Source: Litorivita sp050633545
GTDB lineage: Bacteria > Pseudomonadota > Alphaproteobacteria > Rhodobacterales > Rhodobacteraceae
Assembly: GCA_050633545.1 (NCBI GenBank)
Contig: JBOEGS010000002.1
Location: 310,001 to 374,000 of the forward strand
Direction: 5' to 3'
Length of the DNA stretch: 64,000 nucleotides
Below the pieces are notes generated by a model. It worked only from the letters and a program-made list of their open reading frames with translations, did not search any database and was not told where the DNA came from. This document shows, piece by piece, positions 58,098-64,000 of the stretch; position 1 is the first letter of the stretch; every line of letters starts with the position of its first letter. A program made the position numbers and the translations under genes.

Positions 58098-58976
58098 TTA
58101 AATGCCCGCAAATTCGGTTTTGGCATAGCCTTGGATATACAAGAGCGCAGTCAGATCGCCGTGGTTGATGCGGATGTCGCATTCGGCGGCCACCGAGGGC
58201 TTGGCGTGCAGGGCCACGCCGCTGCCCGCAATGCCGAGCATGCCCAGATCATTGGCCCCGTCGCCCACCGCCATCACATCGTCATGCCCGATGCCGAGCC
58301 GCGCGGAAATCTCCTTGAGCGCCTGCACCTTCGCCTCGCGTCCAAGGATCGGCAGACCGACCGTGCCCGTCAACGTGCCGCCCTCGACGTTCAATGTATT
58401 GGCGCGGTTTTCGTCAAAGCCCAGCGTTTGCGCCACATGGCCCGTAAAAGCGGTAAACCCCCCCGACACCAAGGCGCAATAGGCGCCGTTCGCCTTCATC
58501 GTTGCCAGCAAAGCTTTGCCCCCGGGCATGAAAGTGATGCGGGTCTCGATCACATCGTTGATGACGCTTTCGGGCAGGTCTTTGAGCAAAGCCACTCGTT
58601 CGGTCAGCGCCCCTTCGAAATCCAGCTCGCCGTTCATCGCCTTGGCGGTGATCGCTTTGACATGATCGCCGACGCCCGCGACATCGGCCAATTCGTCGAT
58701 GCACTCTTGCTGGATCATCGTGCTGTCCATATCGGCCAGCAGCATTTTCTTCACGCGGCCCTCGGCGGGTTGCACGATCAAATCCACGCCTGCGGCCTGT
58801 AGATCGGCCCAAACATCCCATTGATTCGCAGGGATGTCGCCCATCGCAAATTCGGCCGCCTCGCCCACGGCGAGCCAAATCGCATCGCCCCCGCCCCATG
58901 CGTTGCGCAGGTTTTCGACCATCGCGCGGTCCAATGCGGGCGCGGCGGGATTGGTGAGAAGCGTGGCAATATACAT
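58098..58976 (-). CDS. serB: Phosphoserine phosphatase
   Basis: A 292-residue HAD-family enzyme making serine from phosphoserine, the last step of the pathway begun by SerA and SerC encoded next door. The nucleophile motif is MLLADMDSTMIQQEC (about residue 81), followed by LVSGGFTAFT, the lysine in GREAKVQALKEI and MAVGDGANDLGML. The N-terminal 75 residues form an ACT-like domain as in other SerB proteins. It is divergent from serC across 202 bases. Length is close to average. Confidence 0.96.
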   Translation of the reverse strand: MYIATLLTNPAAPALDRAMVENLRNAWGGGDAIWLAVGEAAEFAMGDIPANQWDVWADLQAAGVDLIVQPAEGRVKKMLLADMDSTMIQQECIDELADVAGVGDHVKAITAKAMNGELDFEGALTERVALLKDLPESVINDVIETRITFMPGGKALLATMKANGAYCALVSGGFTAFTGHVAQTLGFDENRANTLNVEGGTLTGTVGLPILGREAKVQALKEISARLGIGHDDVMAVGDGANDLGMLGIAGSGVALHAKPSVAAECDIRINHGDLTALLYIQGYAKTEFAGI

Positions 58977-59114
58977 TGAAAATCTCCCGATTTGGCGCGG
59001 TTAGAGCCGCTTTGCCGCCTCATACCGCGCCGCGCCGCCCATGACCATAGGCCGCAATGCGACGCCTTATCTTCAATCTGCGTCATTTTGGATATTGCCC
59101 GATGCCCCGTTCGC

Positions 59115-59178
59115 GCATATGTCCGGCGGCGGGACACCTCTCCCCAACGAGAGGCACTTATCTGGAAGGATACCAGCA
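59115..59178 (+). ncRNA. Structured serC leader (resembles the alphaproteobacterial serC motif)
   Basis: Immediately before serC, two adjacent hairpins can form: GTCC-GGCGGCG-GGAC (59121-59135) and CCTCTC-CCCAAC-GAGAGG (59137-59154), then AGGAT before the ATG. A conserved RNA motif upstream of serC is known in alphaproteobacteria and this has the right place and size. I could not align it to the covariance model, and its ligand or regulator is not known. Confidence 0.5.
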
Positions 59179-60321
59179 ATGGCTATCGAAGCTCCGGCCA
59201 CGCGGCCGGCAAACCCGCGTTTTTCGTCCGGCCCCTGTGCCAAACCCCCCGTATTTACTCTGGATCGCTTGTCGGACGCTGCCCTGGGCCGTTCGCACCG
59301 CGCAGCCATCGGCAAAGCCAAGCTGAAAGACGCGATCGAGAACACCCGCGAAATTCTGGGCATCCCCGCCGATTACCACATCGGCATTGTGCCGGCCTCC
59401 GACACAGGCGCGATGGAAATGGCCATGTGGTCGCTTTTGGGCGCCCGCAAAGCCACGATGGTCGCATGGGAAAGCTTCGGGTCCGGCTGGGTCACCGATG
59501 TGGTCAAGCAACTCAAGATCGACGCCGAGGTCAAAACCGCCGATTACGGCGATATCGTTGATCTGGCGACGCTGGATTTCGACACCGATGTCGTCTTCAC
59601 ATGGAACGGCACCACCTCGGGCGTGCGCGTGCCGAACGGCGATGCGATCCCCGCGACCCGCGAAGGTCTGACCATCTGCGACGCCACATCGGCGGCCTTT
59701 GCGATGGACCTGCCTTGGGACAAGCTCGATGTGACCACCTTCTCTTGGCAAAAAGTTCTGGGCGGCGAAGCGGCCCACGGCATGTTGATCCTCAGCCCCC
59801 GCGCGGTGGAACGCCTCGAAAGCTATACCCCCGCATGGCCGCTGCCGAAAATCTTCCGCCTGACCAAAGGCGGCAAATTGATCGACGGTATCTTCCGCGG
59901 CGAGACCATCAACACGCCTTCGATGCTGGCGGTCGAAGACTATCTGCAAGCCTTGGAATGGGCGAAATCCGTGGGCGGCCTCAAGGGCCTGATCGCCCGC
60001 GCCGATGCGAACGCGCAAGCGATCCATGATTTCTGCGCCGCCAAACCGTGGATCGCCAACCTCGCCAATGATCCGGCGACGGCGTCGAACACCTCGGTCT
60101 GCCTGAAGTTCACCGACGAGCGCATCACCGATGGCGCGACCTTTGCCAAAGCCGTTGCCAAGCGCATGGAAAACGAAGGTGTGGCGCTGGATATCGGCGC
60201 CTACCGCGATGCCCCTGCGGGCCTGCGCATCTGGTGCGGCGGCACGGTTGAAACCTCGGATATCGCGGCAATGCTGCCGTGGCTGGAATATGCATTCGAG
60301 AGTGAAATCGCAGCGCTTTAA
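59179..60321 (+). CDS. serC: Phosphoserine aminotransferase
   Basis: A 380-residue PLP enzyme turning 3-phosphohydroxypyruvate into phosphoserine. It belongs to the class V fold of the alphaproteobacterial/Methanosarcina type: RFSSGPCAKPPVFTLDRLSD at the start, GIVPASDTGAMEMAMWSLLG, TWNGTTSGVRVPNGDAIP, CDATSAAFAMDLPWD and the PLP lysine in TFSWQKVLGGEAAHG. ATG 59179 follows GGAAGGATACC; a longer frame was rejected because it runs through the leader. It is the first gene of serC-serA. Confidence 0.96.
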   Translation: MAIEAPATRPANPRFSSGPCAKPPVFTLDRLSDAALGRSHRAAIGKAKLKDAIENTREILGIPADYHIGIVPASDTGAMEMAMWSLLGARKATMVAWESFGSGWVTDVVKQLKIDAEVKTADYGDIVDLATLDFDTDVVFTWNGTTSGVRVPNGDAIPATREGLTICDATSAAFAMDLPWDKLDVTTFSWQKVLGGEAAHGMLILSPRAVERLESYTPAWPLPKIFRLTKGGKLIDGIFRGETINTPSMLAVEDYLQALEWAKSVGGLKGLIARADANAQAIHDFCAAKPWIANLANDPATASNTSVCLKFTDERITDGATFAKAVAKRMENEGVALDIGAYRDAPAGLRIWCGGTVETSDIAAMLPWLEYAFESEIAAL

Positions 60322-60409
60322 GCTGGATTAGAGACTGTTCGCGGTGCGCTACGGCGCGCCGCTCCTCCCCTTATTTCGCGCGCTGCGCATAAAACAGGAG
60401 CCTTAAACC

Positions 60410-62002
60410 ATGGCACCCAAAGTTCTTATTTCCGACAGCCTCTCCGAAGCCGCCGTCCAGATTTTCCGCGATCGCGGCATCGAGGTGGATTTCGAACCCA
60501 AACTGGGCAAAGACAAGGACAAGCTTGCCGAAGTGATCGGCAACTATGACGGCCTCGCGATCCGCTCGGCGACCAAAGCCACCGCCGCCTTGATAGAAAA
60601 AGCCGACAACCTCAAAGTCATCGGCCGCGCGGGCATCGGCACCGACAACGTCGACAAAGAGGCCGCGTCGAAAAAAGGCGTGATCGTCATGAACACACCG
60701 TTCGGCAACATGATCACCACCGCCGAACACGCGATTGCGATGATGTTCGCCGTGGCGCGCCAGATCCCCGAAGCCTCGGCTTCGACCCACGCGGGCAAAT
60801 GGGAAAAGTCCAAATTCATGGGTGTCGAATTGACCGGCAAAACCCTTGGCGTCATCGGCGCGGGCAACATCGGCGGCATCGTGTGCGACCGTGCGCGCGG
60901 CCTGAAAATGAAAGTCGTGGCGTTTGACCCCTACCTTGGCGAAGAGAAAGCCGACAAAATGGGCGTCGAAAAGGTCGAGCTTGAAGAGCTGCTGAAACGC
61001 GCCGATTTCATCACCCTGCACGTGCCGCTCACCGATGGCACCCGCAACATCCTGTCGGCCGAAAACCTCGCCAAAACCAAAAAAGGCGTGCGCATCATCA
61101 ACTGTGCCCGCGGCGGTCTGGTGGATGAGGCGGCCTTGGCCGAGCTGATCAAATCGGGCCATGTGGCCGGCGCCGGTTTCGATGTCTTCTCCGAAGAGCC
61201 CGCAACCGAGAACCCGCTCTTTGGTCTGCCCAACGTCGTTTGCACCCCGCACCTTGGCGCGGCAACCACCGAAGCCCAAGAGAACGTCGCCCTGCAAGTG
61301 GCCGAGCAAATGGCCGACTACCTGCTGACAGGCGCCGTGTCCAACGCGCTCAACACCCCGTCGATCACCGCCGAAGAAGCCAAGGTCATGGGCCCGTGGG
61401 TCAAACTGGCCGAACATCTCGGTGCCTTCATCGGGCAATTGACCGACGAGCCGATCGAAGAGGTCAACATCACCTATGATGGCGTCGCCTCCGAAATGAA
61501 TCTCTCGGCGCTGGAATGCGCGGCAATTGCGGGCATCATGCAAGCGTCGAACCCCGATGTGAACATGGTCTCTGCACCCGTCATCGCCAAAGAGCGCGGT
61601 GTGCAAATCTCGAAAACCACGCAAGACGCCGCAGGCGTGTTCGACGGTTATATCAAAGTCGATATCAAAACCGCGAAGCGCGCGCGTTCGATCGCGGGCA
61701 CGGTCTTCTCGGACGGCAAACCGCGCTTCATCCAGATCAAGGGCATCAACATCGACGCCGAAGTGGGTGAGCACATGCTATACACTACCAATGACGATGT
61801 GCCTGGTATCATCGGTGCCTTGGGCCGCATTTTGGGCGAGCATGAGGTCAATATCGCGAACTTCACTCTTGGCCGCGCCAAAACCGGCGGCGAAGCCATT
61901 GCTTTGCTCTATGTCGATGGCGTGATCGACGCCAAGGTGATCGAAGCGCTCAAGAGCACGGGCCTGTTCAAGCAAATCAAGCCCCTGTCTTTCGACGCGT
62001 AA
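60410..62002 (+). CDS. serA: Phosphoglycerate dehydrogenase
   Basis: A 530-residue NAD-dependent enzyme for the first step of serine synthesis. Substrate-binding domain with VIGRAGIGTDNVDKEAA, the Rossmann motif LGVIGAGNIGGIVCDRA, catalytic arginine and glutamate regions (INCARGGLVDEAALAE, DVFSEEPA) and histidine in VCTPHLGAATTEAQ. The C-terminus has the intervening domain plus an ACT domain (about 455-525; GIIGALGRILGEHEVNIANF), the long form also found in Mycobacterium and Bacillus. It follows serC by 88 bases and ends in an intrinsic terminator. Confidence 0.97.
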   Translation: MAPKVLISDSLSEAAVQIFRDRGIEVDFEPKLGKDKDKLAEVIGNYDGLAIRSATKATAALIEKADNLKVIGRAGIGTDNVDKEAASKKGVIVMNTPFGNMITTAEHAIAMMFAVARQIPEASASTHAGKWEKSKFMGVELTGKTLGVIGAGNIGGIVCDRARGLKMKVVAFDPYLGEEKADKMGVEKVELEELLKRADFITLHVPLTDGTRNILSAENLAKTKKGVRIINCARGGLVDEAALAELIKSGHVAGAGFDVFSEEPATENPLFGLPNVVCTPHLGAATTEAQENVALQVAEQMADYLLTGAVSNALNTPSITAEEAKVMGPWVKLAEHLGAFIGQLTDEPIEEVNITYDGVASEMNLSALECAAIAGIMQASNPDVNMVSAPVIAKERGVQISKTTQDAAGVFDGYIKVDIKTAKRARSIAGTVFSDGKPRFIQIKGINIDAEVGEHMLYTTNDDVPGIIGALGRILGEHEVNIANFTLGRAKTGGEAIALLYVDGVIDAKVIEALKSTGLFKQIKPLSFDA

Positions 62003-62024
62003 GGCTCTAACATTGCAATTACTG

Positions 62025-62058
62025 CGCCGCTCCCGTTTTGCGACAGGGGCGGCGTTTT
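62025..62058 (+). terminator. Intrinsic terminator after serA
   Basis: Stem CGCCGCTCC / GGGGCGGCG (one T-G wobble) is followed by TTTTC, starting 22 bases after the serA stop. Confidence 0.88.
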
Positions 62059-62089
62059 CATTTGGATCGCCCTCTCTAAGGATAAACAT

Positions 62090-62821
62090 ATGACCGCGCG
62101 CCCGATCTACGTCATCCCCGACATCCACGGCCATCTTGATCAATTGGAGCGCGCTTTGGCCCTTATTGAGGCCGATGGCGGTGCAGGTGCGCGGGTGGTT
62201 TTTCTTGGCGATTACATCGACCGCGGCCCTGATTGTCGCGGCGTATTGGACCGGCTGGTTGCCGGTAAACGGGCCGGACGCGATTGGACCTTTCTAAAGG
62301 GCAACCATGACCGGATGATGGAATGGTTTCTTGAGCCGGTTCCACGCTGGGATCCGCATTGGATGGTCGGGCTGCACTGGTTTCACGACCGGATCGGCGG
62401 CGCGACCACTTTGGCCTCTTACGGCATCGAAGTGAGCGAAGCGCGCCGTTATGGCGAGGTGCATCAAAGCGCGCTTGCTGCGGTGCCCTCGGCACATGTT
62501 GAGTTTCTGACAACGCTCAAAACCCACCATGTGGTGAATGATCTATTGTTCGTGCACGCAGGGATCGCGCCCGACGTGCCGCTCGAACAACAGGTTGAAA
62601 ATGACCTTGTATGGATACGCGAGCCGTTTCTAAGCCATGAGGGCGCGCATCCGTGGCTGGTCGTGCACGGGCATACCGCGCTTCAAAGGGCGCGCCATTT
62701 CGGAAATCGCATCGATCTGGACGGCGGCGCGGCCTACGGTCGCCCCTTGGTCCCTGCGGTGTTTGAGGGGCGCGAGTGCTGGCTTTTGGAGAAATCCGGC
62801 CGCATGGCCCTACACCCGTAA
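62090..62821 (+). CDS. Metallophosphoesterase, PPP-type (Ser/Thr phosphatase family)
   Basis: A 243-residue calcineurin-like phosphoesterase. The metal motifs are all visible: IPDIHGHLDQLER, GDYIDRGPDCRGVL, LKGNHDRMM and VVHGHTAL. Similar small bacterial enzymes are either protein phosphatases (PrpA/PphA) or Ap4A hydrolases; the order and spacing (DIHG, GDYIDRG, GNHD) fit the PPP branch, but the substrate is unclear. AAGGATAA precedes the ATG. It is monocistronic behind serA. Confidence 0.86.
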   Translation: MTARPIYVIPDIHGHLDQLERALALIEADGGAGARVVFLGDYIDRGPDCRGVLDRLVAGKRAGRDWTFLKGNHDRMMEWFLEPVPRWDPHWMVGLHWFHDRIGGATTLASYGIEVSEARRYGEVHQSALAAVPSAHVEFLTTLKTHHVVNDLLFVHAGIAPDVPLEQQVENDLVWIREPFLSHEGAHPWLVVHGHTALQRARHFGNRIDLDGGAAYGRPLVPAVFEGRECWLLEKSGRMALHP

Positions 62822-62973
62822 TTCAGGTTCTATTTCAGCCAGATCGCGTCATCGCGCCCCGATCAATGCGAAGGAACCGCGCCGCGCGCATGCTGGTCAT
62901 GACGGTAGGTTTTTATGACAGCCCGAAAGAAGCCAAGCATAATGCGCTCAAACGGGAAAATGGAGGACCACCC

Positions 62974-64000
62974 ATGTCAGATATCGTCATTCTGTCCGGC
63001 GCGCGCACTGCGATCGGAACATTCGGCGGCGCACTTGCCGGAACGCCAACCACGACACTCGGCGCGACCGTCGCGCGCGCCGCATTGGAGCGCGCGGGCG
63101 TTGAGGGCGGACAGATCGGCCATGTGGTCTATGGCAACGTCATCAACACCGAACCGCGCGACATGTATGTCAGCCGCGTGTCCGCCATGGAAGCCGGCAT
63201 CCCCGACACGGTTCCGGCGATGAACGTGAACCGCCTGTGCGGATCGGGCGCACAAGCGATTGTGTCGGTCTATCAATCATTGTTCATGGGCGATGCGGAC
63301 TTCGGCCTTGCGGGCGGCGCCGAAAGCATGAGCCGCGCGCCCTATATCGTGCCAGATCAACGTTGGGGCGCGAAAATGGGCGATATCCGCACCTTGGATA
63401 TGCTTCTGGGCACGCTGAATTGCCCCTTTGGCAGCGGCCATATGGGCGTAACAGCCGAAAACGTCTCGGCCGAACATGACATCAGCCGCGAAGCGCAGGA
63501 CGCCTTTGCCTTGGAAAGTCAAAAGCGCGCCGCAGCGGCGATTGCGGCGGGATATTTCAAAGAGCAAATCACCCCCGTCGAGGTAAAGGTCAAACGCGAG
63601 ATGGTGGCCTTTGAGGTGGACGAGCACCCCAAAGCAACATCGGCCGAGGCTCTCGCAGGCCTGCGCCCCGCCTTCAAAAAAGACGGCAGCGTCACGGCGG
63701 GCAATGCCTCGGGCCTCAATGACGGTGCGGCGGCATTGGTTCTCGCGCGTGCAGAGGCCGCCGAAAAGGCAGGCCTCAAGCCGCTCGCGCGCATCATCGG
63801 TTACGCCCATTCCGGCGTGCGCCCCGAGGTCATGGGAATCGGGCCGATCCCAGCGGTCGAAAGCCTTTTGAAACGCACCGGCATGAGCATTTCCGACTTC
63901 GACGTGATCGAAAGCAACGAAGCCTTTGCCGCGCAGGCACTGGCGGTAAACAAGGGCCTTGGCCTTGATCCGGCCAAGGTCAACCCGAATGGCGGCGCAG
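62974..64000 (+). CDS. Acetyl-CoA acetyltransferase (thiolase), 3' end cut by the window
   Basis: The first 342 codons of a biosynthetic-type thiolase that condenses two acetyl-CoA to acetoacetyl-CoA (polyhydroxybutyrate or ketone-body routes) or works in reverse. MSDIVILSGARTAIGTFGGA opens the frame, Cys89 in NRLCGSGAQA is the acyl-carrying nucleophile, and GGAESMSRAPY, NASGLNDGAAALVLA and NEAFAAQALAV follow. The second catalytic cysteine and the GGA(I)A-H block would lie beyond the end (about 391 residues expected). GGAGG precedes the ATG. Intact within the window. Confidence 0.93.
   Translation, partial: MSDIVILSGARTAIGTFGGALAGTPTTTLGATVARAALERAGVEGGQIGHVVYGNVINTEPRDMYVSRVSAMEAGIPDTVPAMNVNRLCGSGAQAIVSVYQSLFMGDADFGLAGGAESMSRAPYIVPDQRWGAKMGDIRTLDMLLGTLNCPFGSGHMGVTAENVSAEHDISREAQDAFALESQKRAAAAIAAGYFKEQITPVEVKVKREMVAFEVDEHPKATSAEALAGLRPAFKKDGSVTAGNASGLNDGAAALVLARAEAAEKAGLKPLARIIGYAHSGVRPEVMGIGPIPAVESLLKRTGMSISDFDVIESNEAFAAQALAVNKGLGLDPAKVNPNGGA

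Overview
The window is GC-rich chromosomal DNA from an alphaproteobacterium, most likely a member of the Rhodobacteraceae (roseobacter group). The supporting signs are the rnd-kdsD-lptC order, DapF with an ASGSSSCA active-site variant, two VPLPA-CTERM surface proteins, Hint_2 proteins, a type II lumazine synthase behind an FMN riboswitch, a serB/serC-serA divergon and CtrA-type TTAA-N7-TTAA boxes. Most of it is ordinary core metabolism. I see no transposase, integrase, CRISPR array or rRNA.

Layout. 0-1.7 kb: ribonuclease D, arabinose-5-phosphate isomerase and the first codons of lptC (LPS assembly). 1.8-8.8 kb: a peptide-type ABC transporter with one permease and one ATPase fused into a single polypeptide, its GntR regulator, and a divergent DUF1028 gene with two palindromic operator-like sites between them. 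8.8-11.5 kb: two tandem Hint-domain proteins. 11.8-23.2 kb: dapE, a DUF2064 protein, RNase R, a lytic transglycosylase, rppH, then a minus-strand operon for envelope and housekeeping genes (rsfS, rlmH, gpmI, envC-like, ctpA). 23.4-27 kb: a small MscS channel between two VPLPA-CTERM proteins.

27.4-35.8 kb: the leucine genes leuC, leuD and leuB, interrupted by a sugar-transferase-like gene, a membrane protein, an endonuclease/exonuclease/phosphatase-family gene, an epimerase-like gene and a LysR regulator. 36.9-40.3 kb: an accessory-looking stretch bounded by tRNA-Pro and tRNA-Lys, with a decapitated LysR gene and a dehydratase/MmgE-PrpD pair. 40.4-44.3 kb: dapF, mtaB, a PaiB-like gene and an rRNA methyltransferase.

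44.4-50.9 kb is the most interesting region: a nitrite assimilation operon (nirB-nirD-nirC) followed by a membrane-anchored PP2C phosphatase/Ser-Thr kinase and cyanase. Its untranslated leader carries hairpins with six-base loops of the A1/G4 type recognised by ANTAR antiterminators such as NasT/NasR, followed by a terminator-like helix and a segment complementary to the ribosome binding site. 51-64 kb: rhodanese, P-loop kinase, dapD, LOG-family protein, rlmN, an IalB-family protein, asparaginase, FMN riboswitch-ribH, serB, a structured serC leader, serC-serA, a metallophosphoesterase and a truncated thiolase.

Together the genes cover lysine/DAP (dapE, dapD, dapF), leucine, serine and riboflavin synthesis, nitrogen assimilation from nitrite and cyanate, and envelope maintenance. 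Starts were moved from the longest frame wherever a ribosome binding site or gene overlap argued for it; these choices are given per gene.
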